Source: Batkoa obscura (lineage: Eukaryota > Entomophthoromycota > Entomophthoromycetes > Entomophthorales > Batkoaceae). From it: 64,000 bases of DNA. The position numbers and the translations under genes were made by a program. Each line of letters begins with the position of its first letter. The first letter of the stretch is position 1. The DNA is taken from assembly GCA_030770535.1 (NCBI GenBank), contig JASVEC010000006.1, positions 620,001-684,000 on the forward strand. The letters are read 5' to 3'. The notes beneath the pieces are model-generated. The model saw only the letters and a list, made by a program, of their open reading frames with translations, was not told the origin of the DNA and searched no databases. This document shows positions 32,133-44,264 of this stretch, one piece after another.

Positions 32133-33806
32133 TTTAAAACCAAAGTTGATAAACTATAATGATAAAAGAGTAAAAAAGGTGCTCAAATGATTTATTGAAA
32201 AGTGATAAAAGAATAAAACTTTGCTTATAAAGTTATAAATTTAAATAAAAACAAAAAATTCAAATTAATAATTCGAATTTAACTGTTTAAATAGTGATTG
32301 TTATTAATAATGTTATGTATTAAATGGTGTTATTCAATTAATTCTGCACTAAATTGGAAAATGATAGTTATAAAAAATAAAACAAAAATGAAAGCCTTAT
32401 TTTTATGAAATAAAATTTTATATCAACTTATTTTGTAAGATATCTTTAAACCCGTTTAATGCTCTTTATGGTTAATAATAATGTACTGGAGTTATTAAAA
32501 ATGACTCATAAATCATATATTTTATCTTTTTTTAGTTAATATTTATCAAAATTTAAGCCTAGTCGATTAAAATTACTTCATCAAGTAGAAAGAACAACCA
32601 TATTTGTCATTTGATAAAGTAAGCATGGGCAAATTGTAAGCCATTGGATAAAAGGATTAGGGGCTACATTGATTGGATCATCCCAAAACCCAGATTCATC
32701 CGAAATGAAATGATAAAAGTGAAATAGATAAACCAGCTAATAAGATTAGCCGATTTGATGTCATGCTTTATAAATAATTTGATATTTTCAAAAGGTGAAG
32801 AAAACAATTACCGAATAGGGCTATTTAAAAAAGTATCATTATAAAATCAAGCTAAGTATCAAATGGAAAATTATTATGAGATCAACCGCTAAAGGTGATG
32901 ATTTTCTTGTAATTTATTAGTTTTTAATGAAAACTTAATAGTTCATGATGATACAATTATAAAACATTATAAAGCGTAGTATTAATTTATCTTACACAAC
33001 AAGAATAACAATACATATTTATTTCACTAAGAATAATAACAACATAGTTTTTTAAATGACAATAAATTTAAAACCAAAATAATAATGAATGCATCTAAAA
33101 AAAATTGCCAAATCTTATATTTATTTGAATTTGTAAAATCTTATCAACAAATTCAAAATTCACATTTCAACAGTAATAATTGTTAGTCTTACATTTATAG
33201 GTGAGAAAGTTATGCTTTTAACTGAAGCCCATGCAAGACAAAACCCACAATCCAATATTAAACCAAAACTTTGGTTATTGAAATGAAATGGATTGCATTT
33301 CTTGAATTAAAGATCTCCTCACTCAAAGCATTTTATAAAAAAGTAGGATTGATAAAGCACTATGCAACTAGGGGTTAATACCTGAGTTTAGTTTGGTTTA
33401 ACACTGCAAACTGTTAAAACAGGTATAATTAGATGGAGAAATTGCTTTCGAAATTAGCAACCAGTTTTTAATTTTTAGAATAAAGATTTTTAAATTTGTT
33501 TAATATTAAAGTTGGGGTTCACGCTATATACTGCTATTTTTCATCATGGTAAAGTTTTATGAACATTCTAGACTAAAATTTTAAAATCCTTACTATCATT
33601 ATGTATTATTTATTTAGCTTGCTCGTAGTTTAAAGTTATTAATTTTTTATACATTAGAGCACTATGAAATAAAATAGAATTAGTTTTAATAACTTAAAAA
33701 CTTCACAAAGTATGTTCAATAAAAATCGCCTTATGCTTTTCTTGTTTGAATATTTATATAATATATTACATTCGTCAAACTTAAATTTATTTAAACTCAA
33801 TTTTAT
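32133..33806. other. Intergenic, nothing recognised
   Basis: AT-rich sequence upstream of the PPxY protein and downstream of HOM6. I see no gene, MITE or tRNA. A lone TGACTCA lies near 32506. Confidence 0.5.
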
Positions 33807-35012
33807 TTAAACTCTCTCCAAGATCTTTAATAAATCGGTCAAGATACCATGTACAGTAACCAAAGCACCTGCCCCTGCACCTTGGATGATCAAAGGGGAA
33901 GGAAAGCGTTCTGTAGTGAAAGCGATGATATTGTCGCTTCCAGTTAAGTTAGCAAAAGGATGAGCTGAATCATATCTAGAACAAATGAATATAAAGCACT
34001 TGACTGAAATGTATAAACTCACTTTAATAATTTGACGCTACTTTGGCCGTTGGGATCAATTACACCAACATATCTCAATACTTGTTGATTGCTTAATGCG
34101 TCTTGATTCAATTTGTTAAAATGGTCATCATAAGACTTTAATTGATCCATAAACTCTTCACTTGATTTAACTCCTCTTAATGCTTCTGGTACAATGTTTT
34201 CAATCTCCAAGTTTTCTAAACTCAATTCTAAGCCTGCTACACGTGCAAGTATAACAACCTTATGAGTAATAAGTTTGTGTATAAAAAACAATAAATAATT
34301 TTACTTTACGTGCTACATCTAATCCATTCAAATCATCTCTTGGATCAGGTTCCTAAATAAAAAGGTAAAAAAAGGAAAAATATCAACTTATTAATCTTAC
34401 AGTATATCCTAACTCCTTGGCCACCGATACAATTTTCGAAAAGTTCTCCCCTGATCTTGTTTTCAATGAGGAGAAGTTATTAAATAGATAAGAAAGGGTG
34501 CCTGAAAAGATACCTTCAATCTTTGTAACTTTATCTCCTGATCTAACAATATTATTCAGTGTCTCTATCACTGGTAAGCCAGCGCCTACAGTTGACTCAT
34601 GGTAGACATATCTATTAAACAAGCTAGAATTTGCTTGAATTAATTTAAACAATTTAATGTCCCCTGAGAACCCTTTCTTATTAGGAGTGACTACATGGAA
34701 TCCTTGCTCTAACCAAAATGGATAATGTTGACTGACTTGCTCGCTTGCTGTGCAATCAATTAAAACTTTGTTTTCGTTTTGTTTTGGTGATAATTCAGTA
34801 ATGAATTGTTCAATATTGGATGCCTTTGCACCATTTTCACTGCTTAATATACTAGTGATATCTTTACCACTTATCCCATTGTTGTCAACTTTCATTAATT
34901 TACTGTTCATTAACCCAACCAAAGTAATACCTTCAATTGAATCGATCTGTTCAATTAATTCCTTTCCCACTAAACCTACTCCTACTAAACCTACTTTAAG
35001 TTCTTTTGCCAT
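33807..35012 (-). CDS. HOM6: Homoserine dehydrogenase
   Basis: Four exons (35012-34401, 34352-34305, 34258-34023, 33975-33807) give 354 residues, the length of fungal Hom6. The N-terminal NAD(P)-binding motif is KVGLVGVGLVGKELI. VVTPNKKGFSGD, YHESTVGAGLPVIETL and the KIEGIFSGTLSYLFN block are the homoserine-dehydrogenase catalytic signatures; EPDPRDDLNGLDVARK follows, encoded by its own 48-nt exon. The C-terminus has TERFPSPLIIQGAGAGALVT. The enzyme reduces aspartate semialdehyde to homoserine, on the path to threonine, methionine and isoleucine. It is a monofunctional form without an aspartokinase domain. The start is the ATG at 35012. Confidence 0.95.
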
Positions 35013-35372
35013 TTTCAATATTGGTTAAGTTGATTTTTTATTTATTTTTAAGTAAACATCACTTATTCTTATTTATATTCTTTGAGGGATAGTATCATCA
35101 AGTTTAGTATGACGAATTTGAGAAGAAAAATCCTACTTTTATCCAATAAACTTGCTCAATATATTAAAGTTGAGCGTTGTTATTTGTCTTTTGAATTCAA
35201 TTTATTAGTCAACATCACTCATCTTTTTATAGCTCTAACAAATTAAAATTTTTCCTCCCAATTTAAGCCAATAACCCCTTTTTCTGGCAATTTTTAAGAA
35301 GCAATTTCAAAGTGACCAATCATTTTGAACCTTGAAAAAATTTACCACTTAACCCTAGCAAAGGAATTTGAC

Positions 35373-35380
35373 TATAAATA
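35373..35380 (+). promoter_or_regulatory. TATA box of the snoRNA host unit
   Basis: TATAAATA lies ~50 bp upstream of the 5' splice site of the intron holding the U18 snoRNA, so the 5' exon would be about 20-30 nt. Confidence 0.4.
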
Positions 35381-35399
35381 AACATACTAAATATTGTAT

Positions 35400-35665
35400 T
35401 TAGATTGTTTCTATTATTTGATGTAAGTATAAGTTTTATATTATTATCTATTTAAATTTCCAATGATGATTTTTAAATTTGGTCCGTGTTTCTGAGTGGC
35501 TTAAGACCCCACATACGAAGACAACGACATTTCTAAATGCCACTGAGAAATTGGTTTCAGAGCTATTATGTTTATTATGAATTTAATATTGATTGTTTCT
35601 TAATAGGTCTGGTCAAGGTTGTTAAAGCTGTAGGTGAATTAGGAATTTGTTTGATATAATAAAAA
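35400..35665 (+). ncRNA. Short spliced host transcript for U18 snoRNA (apparently non-coding)
   Basis: GTAAGT at 35423 and TTCTTAATAG ending at 35606 delimit an intron of ~184 nt containing the snoRNA. The 3' exon (GTCTGGTCAAGGTTGTTAAA…) has no frame longer than ~18 codons and runs into AATAAAAAC near 35660. A protein-coding host is not evident. Transcript ends are inferred. Confidence 0.45.
35455..35552 (+). ncRNA. snR18: C/D box snoRNA U18 homolog (snR18/SNORD18)
   Basis: Box C ATGATGA (35463-35469) and box D CTGA (35543-35546) are closed by a terminal stem AATTTC/GAAATT. Before the internal D' box CTGA (35492-35495) stands the guide TTGGTCCGTGTTT. This complements the conserved large-subunit rRNA segment AAACACGGACCAA; the fifth base upstream of D' pairs with the adenosine known as Am649 in yeast 25S rRNA. 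That is the established U18 target, and human and yeast U18 carry the same guide. It directs 2'-O-methylation in the nucleolus. Its position inside an intron is the usual arrangement for U18. Confidence 0.88.
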
Positions 35666-35906
35666 CATTTGTTAAAAAGTTATTCAAATATTTAATATAT
35701 AATTTTGAAAAGTAACTATTTGAATTTTTATTTTGGAGATTTATAATTTTATTGTTAAGTTCATTTCAATAGACATAACTTTAGAATTTATTTTTCAATC
35801 ATTCTTGCAAGTTTTTTGAGCAAAGTCATTATATTCTTCACGTTATCCGATACTAAAATAGTATGAGTGTTACAATAATTAACACTTTTGGACTTCAGAT
35901 ACATTA

Positions 35907-36010
35907 TATGGGGATGTATTTTTTTGTTCAAGAGTTTTACTAGCAGTTTTTCCACTTAAATAGCGCTTAAAAATGCAAAAAATAATAAAACTAAAAAAAC
36001 ACCCTCAATA
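35907..36010 (+). mobile_element. Foldback MITE, copy 9
   Basis: TATGGGGATGTATTTTTTTG at the left, ACACCCTCAATA at the right, with the AATAGCGCTTAAAA core. It lies ~470 bp upstream of TRP5. Confidence 0.8.
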
Positions 36011-36124
36011 TATATGGCAATCCGAAATTTATAAATCTAATTTTTATTTTATACAATTAAACTCCTCAACTTTTTATTTCTATTAAACCTTGATCTACCA
36101 TTAAATACCACAGAGTTAACTAAA

Positions 36125-36131
36125 TGACTCA
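36125..36131. promoter_or_regulatory. Gcn4/CPC1-type site TGACTCA (distal)
   Basis: Exact match to the general amino acid control element, ~350 bp upstream of TRP5. Confidence 0.45.
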
Positions 36132-36381
36132 TTTTATATCATTTATATCTACTTATTAATAGTACACTAGAAAACATTAGTATAAGGTTCGATTATTGTC
36201 AACAAACAAATCATACAATTATTTAATAATGAATAGCTGAGTATTTATTTTTTACTTTAATATCTGTCCAGATTTTGTGTAATAAAACTTCAAAACTATG
36301 TGAATTTACACTGTAATTAAAAAAACATCGCTAATTAGCAACAATTAAACTTCTTAAAGCAAAATCCAAACATTAGTCTGA

Positions 36382-36388
36382 TGACTCA
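36382..36388. promoter_or_regulatory. Gcn4/CPC1-type site TGACTCA (proximal)
   Basis: Second exact TGACTCA, 94 bp upstream of the TRP5 start codon, the position expected for general amino acid control of a biosynthetic gene. Confidence 0.55.
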
Positions 36389-36481
36389 TTTTAATTTATT
36401 AAAAAAATCAAAAAACCTCAAGTATAAATAAAATAATCAATGATAAAAGCCTTTTACTCAAAAACTTTAAATATAATCTAA

Positions 36482-38759
36482 ATGTCAGAAGCAATCGTAA
36501 ATACATTTAAAAAAGCAGCTGAAGAGGGTAGAGATTATATACCAAAAAGTTTAAGCAATTACTAACAATATATAGGCAGACCAACCTTTGTGACTTATGT
36601 GACTGCAGGCTTCCCAACCTCAGAATCTACTGTGGATATTTTATTAGCCCTTGAAAGAGGAGGAGCCGATATAATCGAATTAGGTAAATTAAGTCATGAA
36701 CTTATAGGCATCAAAACTGATTAAAAGTTTAGGTATTCCTTTTACGGATCCTCTAGCAGATGGCCCAACGATTGCTGAAGCTCATTTCGTAATCAAACCA
36801 TTGGTTTCAATCGATAAATACTAAATATTACTCTAGGAAGCCTTAAAACAAGGAGTCGATATGGAAAAGTGTTTCTCCTATGTAAGTGAAGCACGCTTAA
36901 AAGGCTTAAAAGCACCTGTGATATTCATGGGCTATTTCAATCCAATTTACCAGTATGGTGAAGCAAAAACATGTCAGCGAGCAAAAGAATGTGGCGCTAA
37001 TGGGTTTATTATTGTTGATTTACCACCTGAAGAAGCAGATACTTTCTTAGCTTCCTGTAATGAGAATGCACTCAGTTATGTACCTTTGGTCACCCCATCA
37101 ACTACAAATCAACGTATACAATATTTGGGTAAAATTACACAGTCATTTATCTATGTTGTATCCAGATCCGGAATCACAGGAGCACAAGCTAAGGTATCCA
37201 ATGAATTACCCTTGCTTTTAGAAAGAGTGCGAGCTAACCTTGCTGTTGGAGGTGCTAAAGATATACCGCTAGCTGTAGGCTTTGGGGTGTCCACAAATGA
37301 ACACTTTTTACAAATTGGGGAGCAGAGTGAAGGAGTGGTTATTGGATCTAAGATTATTACGGAGTTAAGAAATAGTAAAGGTAAGCTTAATTTGATTTAA
37401 AAAAGAACAATTGACTCATTATACCAAGGTGACTTGAGTAGCTTAGAAAGCTTCCTTAAAACTTTAGTGAAGCAAGATGGACCTATTAAAAAGAAAGAGT
37501 TCTCCAATGATAGTACAAACTCAGAGTTGACCAAAACGGAGCCCTATAATGCCAATTTGACTCGTTTTGGCGAATTCGGTGGGCAATATATCCCCGAAGC
37601 TTTGGTCGGGTGTTTAGATGAAATTACTGTGGCTTATAATGAAGCAAAGGCTGACCCTAAGTTCTGGGAAGAGTTCAAGTCCTTTTATCCTTTTATATCA
37701 AGACCCTCTTCCTTACACAAAGCATCAAGATTGACTGAGACAGTTGGTGGTGCAACCATCTGGTTAAAAAGAGAAGATTTGAACCATACTGGTGCTCATA
37801 AAATAAACAATGCACTAGGTCAAATATTGTTAGCTAAAAGGCTTGGCAAAAAGCGTATTATTGCGGAAACTGGAGCTGGACAACATGGTGTCGCAACTGC
37901 CACTGTTTGCGCGCATTTCGGCTTAGAATGTATCATCTATATGGGAGAAGAAGATGTGCGTCGTCAAGCTTTAAATGTATTTCGTATAAGATTATTGGGA
38001 GCTACCGTTATCCCTGTTAAATCAGGCTCTTGCACTTTGAAAGATGCTGTCAATGAAGCTATGAGAGATTGGGTTTCAAATGTAAGTACTACTCATTATC
38101 TTATTGGTTCAGCGATTGGGCCTTATCCTTTCCCATCTTTGGTTAGGGACTTCCAGTCTGTAATTGGACAAGAATCTCGTGAACAAATGCTTGAGCTTGC
38201 AGGAAAATTACCAGATGTAGTTGTTGCATGTGTAGGTGGAGGTTCAAATGCAATAGGAATGTTTTATCCATTTGTTAAAGATACTCAAGTAAGGTTAGTA
38301 GGTGTTGAAGCCTCTGGAGATGGTGTAGATACCGAGCATCATTCTGCTACTATGGCTAGAGGTACTCCAGGTGTCTTCCACGGAGCACGTACCTACCTCT
38401 TACAAGATGCTAAAGGTCAAATAACACCTACTCATTCCATCTCTGCAGGATTAGATTATCCAGGAGTTGGTCCAGAGCATTGCTATCTTAAGGATATCGG
38501 GCGTGCAGAATATGTTACCTGTGATGATAAAGGCGCGCTTAAAGGATTTAAGAACCTTTCTCAGCTGGAAGGTATCATCCCAGCTTTAGAATCTTCACAT
38601 GCAATCAATGTGGCTATGGAGATCGCTAAAGGATTGGATTCTAGTAAAAATGTACTGATTTGTGTTTCTGGACGTGGAGATAAAGATGTACAATCTGTGG
38701 CGGATGCTTTGCCTACTTTAGGGCCACATATTGGATGGGATTTGAGGTTCGAAGAGTAA
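36482..38759 (+). CDS. TRP5: Bifunctional tryptophan synthase (alpha-beta fusion)
   Basis: Five exons (36482-36527, 36576-36683, 36733-36788, 36837-37380, 37429-38759) give 694 residues. The alpha part (residues ~1-250) has [52 protein letters not shown] and [12 protein letters not shown] linker of ~45 residues leads to the beta part with the PLP lysine in [13 protein letters not shown], and [20 protein letters not shown] at its end. The enzyme cleaves indole-3-glycerol phosphate and condenses indole with serine to tryptophan, with channelling between sites. The alpha-then-beta single polypeptide is the fungal arrangement. Intron 1 carries an ACTAAC branch site. TGACTCA sites lie upstream. 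Confidence 0.96.
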
Positions 38760-39458
38760 TTGGAAGATGACTTTTATGGGCGCACGTGTTATATTTATCC
38801 AACATGATATACTATAACAATATCGACAGATTTATTAAAAATGTTTTATTGTAATGTTTATTTTTTTGTTTCGAATGCGCTAATATTGATTATTTTAAAA
38901 ATAAGATTTTATGAGTATTTATAAATGGACAAATGCTAAACTATTAAGCCATATTTAAAATTTAATAGTTTAAATGAGAAGGTCATTTAAAATTATTAAA
39001 AAAATGTTTTAACAGTATTTCCATAAAATCAAAACAAAAACTAATTTTAAAAAAATTATTAGAATATTAAATACTTATAAATACTACTAATTAATTAGCC
39101 TATCTTTATCTTAACAAACTAATCAAAATATGATTGGATATAATACACTAATAGGTTAAATTCAATATTATTATCTGTAATGTATTGATAGTATTTGAAA
39201 AGAAAACATGAAAATTAATTTAATCATTTTATCAATCAAATGTGAAAACTCGATTTAGTAAATAAATATTTACTACTTTACAAGCTACTTCCTTGCCGAA
39301 TCAAAAGCAATGATCAATAGCTTTATACTCCTTGAAACATGGACAAAAGAGCTAAGCTATTAAATCGAAGATAAAAGCAAATGCACAAGTATCGAAAAGG
39401 TTCTTTTATGGGTGTATGATGTTATGAAATATCCAAGATCGACTTATTTTAGCGTCAG
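38760..39458. other. Intergenic between convergent genes
   Basis: AT-rich spacer between the TRP5 and histidine kinase 3' ends. No feature recognised. Confidence 0.5.
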
Positions 39459-41930
39459 CTATCTATTTTCATTCTTATTTTCATTTTCATTTTCATTTTT
39501 TTCGTTTTTGCCATTAATCTCTTTATCTTTACTTTGATTATTTACTTTCAACAGCCATTTAGTCACTGTTTCTCTAAAATTAACAAAAGTCACTGGCTTA
39601 GATATGTGATCATTCATACCAATCTCTAAAAAATGTGTGCGATCTGAAAGCAGAGCATTAGCCGACACTGATATCACCACCTGATCGGGATCCATCTTGC
39701 GTATCTCTCTACAAACTTCATCTCCATCCATTTTAGGCATTGACTGATCTAATAAAATTACATGATAATGACCCAAAGATCGAGAACGGTAAGCATTGAG
39801 TGCTTGTTGTCCATCACTAGTCAATTCGCATTCAATGCACCCCATCTTTTCCAAAAACCTAACTAAAATGGCTTGATTTACTGGGTTATCTTCTGCTAAC
39901 AATACTTGAAAGCGTTTTCCTTTTGGTAGTCCATTCTTATCACCAATTGGCTTTTTATTTTTATTTGCTTTATATCCTTTAGTTGGCCTTGTATCAACAT
40001 CATTATCATTATTGACACGTTTAGTTTGTGCTATAGTTGAATGCATTTTCTTACTTGAATTACCATTTGTAGTTTGATGATCAGCTGATTTATTTCTATT
40101 AAAATTTGAGATGTATTTTGAAGCTTCTTGCAAGTCATAAAACTCAAATTTGATTGCTTTTAAAGGTGAGTCAGGTGATAATGGACTTTCATTAACCGAA
40201 TTTTCTGCATTTCCCCTAGGGAAAGTAAGCTCTACCCAAAATGTAGATCCTACTTCCTTTTCTGTACTTAGGCCTATTGTTCCCCCCATCATATCAACTA
40301 GTGATTTTGTAATCGCAAGGCCTAGTCCAGAGCCACCATATAATCTACGATTGGAAGAATCAGCTTGTGTCCAAGGTGAAAACAATTTTTTTGAAATCTC
40401 CTCTGTCATTCCAATCCCAGTGTCAGCAAATGTAAGCCTTAACCCAACCTGCCCTGTTTCCAAATTTTCTGCCTTAACATCAATTGATACCTTTCCATTA
40501 TGCGTAAACTTTAAAGCGTTTGATGAAAGGTTAATAATGATTTGTTGAAATCGGTGCAAATCTCCTTCTAAAATATAATCTTCATTTGGGATGCTTATCG
40601 AATATCCTAAACTCTTCCTTAAAGCTGAATCTTCTACTATTCTAGATACTTGGCCTAACATGTGACCAAGTGAAAAAGATACTTTATTCAAATTAAGTTT
40701 TCCAGCCTCAATTTGTGAAAAATCCAATATATCCTGTATTACTGACATCTGTTTATTTATTAGAATAACACTATTTATTAAAATTACAAATTACCATTAG
40801 TCTTGCTGAGCCATCAATTGTATCTATAAATGATCGTTGATCACTTGTAATATCGGTTTCTTTTAAAAGAGATGTGTTTCCAACGATTCCAAATAACTAC
40901 AATTTTAAACTTTAAGTTAATTTCAACTTGATAATGAATTACTTACAGGTGTGCGTATTTCATGAGACATCATTGATAAAAAAGCTGATTTAAGTCTTGA
41001 TGCTTCAGTAGCCATTTGTTCTGAAGCTTTTAACATTTGTTTTTCCGCTTCTGCTCTCTTCCAATCATGAACGTCTTAAAAATTATTAGTCTTTTATTAT
41101 TGAATATGATAAAATAAAGCTTTACCGACCGCTGTCAATACCCAACGCTTTAACTCGCCATTCCTAAATACTGGGATAGATTGAAAGATATGCCATCTCC
41201 AGCCAGTTTCGTCACCTGCGATAATGGGTGTTTGCTTATTTCTATATCGCGCTTCCATTTTAAATGGCGTTAAAGATTTAGATGCATCTTGCCAAAGGGG
41301 TACAAATTGTTCCCAATCTTCCGGATGTATATTCTGGTCCCAAGGCTCTGATAACACATCAATTCCCCATGTTTCTTTAACCCTTCTATTTGCATAATAT
41401 ATTTCGCCTTCACGCCCGCAGATCCAAACCATTACTGGGATCGCATCTGCTAATAAAGCGAACTCAGATAATAATCTTGATTCTAATTGGGGTTCATTAA
41501 TATCGCTAACCATATTACGCATTGGATTATTTTCCGTTTCAATTGGCATCCATTCCTTTTGAGCAAACTTTAAGATTGGGACATCTCTAATTGAAATTGT
41601 ATAATATGTTCTATTCTCAAAATGCCACTCTTTTGTTTTAACAATGGCCATCTTTTCAGACATGTCTGAGTTTGATACCATAGCGTAAGTCAGATCTGCT
41701 ATTTTAACTTGTCGATTTTGACCCTTTTCAAACACTTCTTTTGGGGTAAAGTGTTTGCGCATGAAATCTTGAATCGGTTGACACACAATCTCTGCCTCCT
41801 TTTTGTACTTGAAAACTTCAATTAGCCTTTGATTACACGCTAATGGTCGCCAATCATCACACACCACCACAGGTTCAAATGTGGCATCACATATCACCCG
41901 ACAAATGTTTTCTATACAACAAGTTGGCAT
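39459..41930 (-). CDS. PAS-domain hybrid sensor histidine kinase
   Basis: Four exons (41930-41126, 41074-40947, 40896-40795, 40748-39459) give 774 residues. The N-terminal ~150 residues are PAS-like; residues ~160-275 are a clearer PAS/PAC domain (ALLADAIPVMVWICGREGEI…RWVLTAVDVHD). The phospho-acceptor His is H306 in SMMSHEIRTPLFG. The ATPase has the N box (IINLSSNALKFT, N422), the G1 box DTGIGM and G2 box GGSGLGLAITK. A receiver domain at ~625-750 has the acidic pair LLAED, phospho-acceptor D679 (VILLDQSMP) and the SKP lysine. No membrane segment, so it is probably cytosolic. It would feed an Ypd1-type phosphorelay; the stimulus is unknown. The last 20 residues are a Lys/Glu/Asn repeat. Confidence 0.92.
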
Positions 41931-44264
41931 TATTAAAGTTGATTATTAAAAGAAGTTCAAAATTAAATTGAACTTTTATCGTTAATGTGATAATGGAAAG
42001 AATAAAAAACAAATTAATAAATAAAAGATATTTTATTAAAATTATTATCTATCATAAAGAAAAATGGTTAAAAAAGCCAATAAAATTTACCTATAATATA
42101 ATCCATTCTTGGTGCAAATTAAAACAAAGAAGTTTCATTAATTTGAAAGTTTATAACTTTATCTTTATTCTTGCCTATTTTTAGAAAGTGATCGTAATAT
42201 CAAGGATTTAACTCATTAAAAAATCAACAAAAAATGACTTCTAAAGCAACCGATCTTAAAGTATAGTCTAACGAATTGTAATAATTGAATGAAGTAGCAA
42301 CCGACTTAAGTAAAGTTATTTTATTTAAATATCGTAATTTATATAATTTATTATTATCTCTTTGCATCGTTTGGTATGAGACTTTAGTTTTTAATATTTA
42401 GTAATGGTTTCTGCCTAAAATTAAAGTTTCATTTCCTTTAATTAACTTGAATCTAGCCCCTTCCAGCCCTAATAGCAATTTTAAATTTAGTTTCCTCATT
42501 CTTGATTTGATTCAAAATCGACGAAAGCTCAGTTATAAATATTCTCTTTGCCTTTTCTGTCTCCATTGAATTAATAAGAATATTTAGTACATTTAGGACC
42601 AGCTTTTACATAAACAAAAGTGATTATACTTATACACCTTTATCTAAAAGAAACTGATAGATCTAGATTTCAGACATCTTCTCAGCAGATCAAAGTTTAA
42701 CATGTTACATAAGTTATGAATTTTAAACTAAAAGTTTAAGAACCTTGACTGATCAAAGTTAAACCAATGGGAGTGAACGGGTTACTAATTCCTGTAATTA
42801 AGAAAGTTTAAAATTAGGAAGATGAGCTTGTTTAAAATCGTTGAAAATGGAAATGTATTGTGTATTTTAAATTTTGATAAAATCATCATTTATTCTATAA
42901 ACATTAAACCCAGGTAATAGATGTAAACTATAAGAACTAAACGTCTTAGTTTATTTAAAAGCATGTGAACACTTTTTTCAACATAGTATTTGTGTATTGT
43001 TTTTATTAAGAAATATATCAGTGTAAGTAAGTCCAAAGTATTGATCATTTAGCTCATAATTATGCAATTATCAAACAAATCACAAGCCATTACAAATTTA
43101 TTAAATAAACAAGTATAAGGAATACTATTAACTGACAATGCATTCATTTATAAATAACTTTTAAACATAATTTTACAAAAAATAATCAGGGGTTATACAA
43201 GAATCTAGTCATTCAAAGTATGATTTTGACAAGAGGAAATTTTTAAGATTATACCAGTATAAATTAAGTATCAATGGCTTGTACAAGCTTTTAAAATTTA
43301 AAATAATATAAAAAAGAATTGTTAGATATATAACATATTAACAATTAAAATACAATGTTAGTATTTTAAAATTTAATCGTTAGGGTTTCGTCTTGTTTAC
43401 CAAGTCAAAAGCGATAAAGTTTATAAACAAAAAAAATTATTTGAAAACTTCGACTTTAAGTTGATTTAAGTAATTTAGTGTTGTTTTTGTAAAATTTCAA
43501 TAGTAATTTTAATAACAATAAAATAAATCATTGCTGTCATTTGAATACTTTTTGGAATATAATAATAGTATACTTTGAGGGGTTATTTGTCTATTTAACT
43601 AATATAAAAGAATTAAATTAATAGACAAGTATTAGAATATATCTATAATAATGAAATTAATATTAAAACTATTAAAGTTACAATCATCAAAGCTCTTTTG
43701 ACTTAATACATTGATTTTAATAAATTATGAATAGGGATTTATATCGAAAATAATTTAAAAATTAATAATACATTATTTTAAAAGATGAGCAAATTTTAAA
43801 TACTTTAATTTTGGATTAACCTTTTCTAGTGCTCATAATATTTTGAAGCTTTTTCTAGTTTCTTGTTAGAATATATTATTACTACAGCACCGTATTGCCA
43901 TTGTAACATTATATTAACCCTCAATAGCTTATGTATCTATTTTAAAACGAAAGTAAAATCTTTATCAATTTTGTTCATATTATCACAATAAGTATTTAAA
44001 GAACTCGAAAATTTTAAATTTTTAAATTTACAAGATAAATCCTTGAAAACGTATAACATAATTTCGATTTCTCAGCTAATGTTAGTGCGCTATCGAAAGT
44101 AATAAGATTAAATCAATGTTCCATTAGTGACATTTTTTGAGTAAGGAACTGCTTTTTTGTTAAGCTACATGTAGGAAAAGTATAAATTGAGAATTATTTG
44201 ATATCACTAAAATCCCGCTTTTGTTGTTTATTCGATGTTGTTTTTTTAGACTATTTACTTTATA
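41931..44264. other. Intergenic, 2.3 kb, no firm gene
   Basis: Mostly AT-rich spacer between the histidine kinase and the receptor pseudogene. One short minus-strand reading frame (42453-42566) is listed separately. Nothing else recognised. Confidence 0.45.
42453..42566 (-). CDS. Small ORF, 37 codons, doubtful
   Basis: An ATG frame encodes METEKAKRIFITELSSIL and onwards to KIAIRAGRG. The composition is protein-like, with an amphipathic charged helix, and differs from the surrounding A/T tracts. It could be a tiny gene, a terminal exon (a possible 3' splice site, GAGACAG, overlaps its start) or chance. No homolog recognised. Confidence 0.2.
   Translation of the reverse strand: METEKAKRIFITELSSILNQIKNEETKFKIAIRAGRG

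Noticed and set aside
35481-35552. Looked at first like a tRNA-Ser/Leu (CTGAGTGGCTTAAGACC)
   Set aside because: No acceptor stem or TTC loop; the C/D boxes, terminal stem and U18 guide explain it better.
37411-37420. Third TGACTCA near TRP5
   Set aside because: It lies inside intron 4, downstream of the start, so it is more likely chance than a promoter site.
42251-42420. Possible tiny two-exon gene starting MTSKATDLK with a hydrophobic second part
   Set aside because: No splice pair joins the two parts in frame; every tested 3' site leads to a stop.
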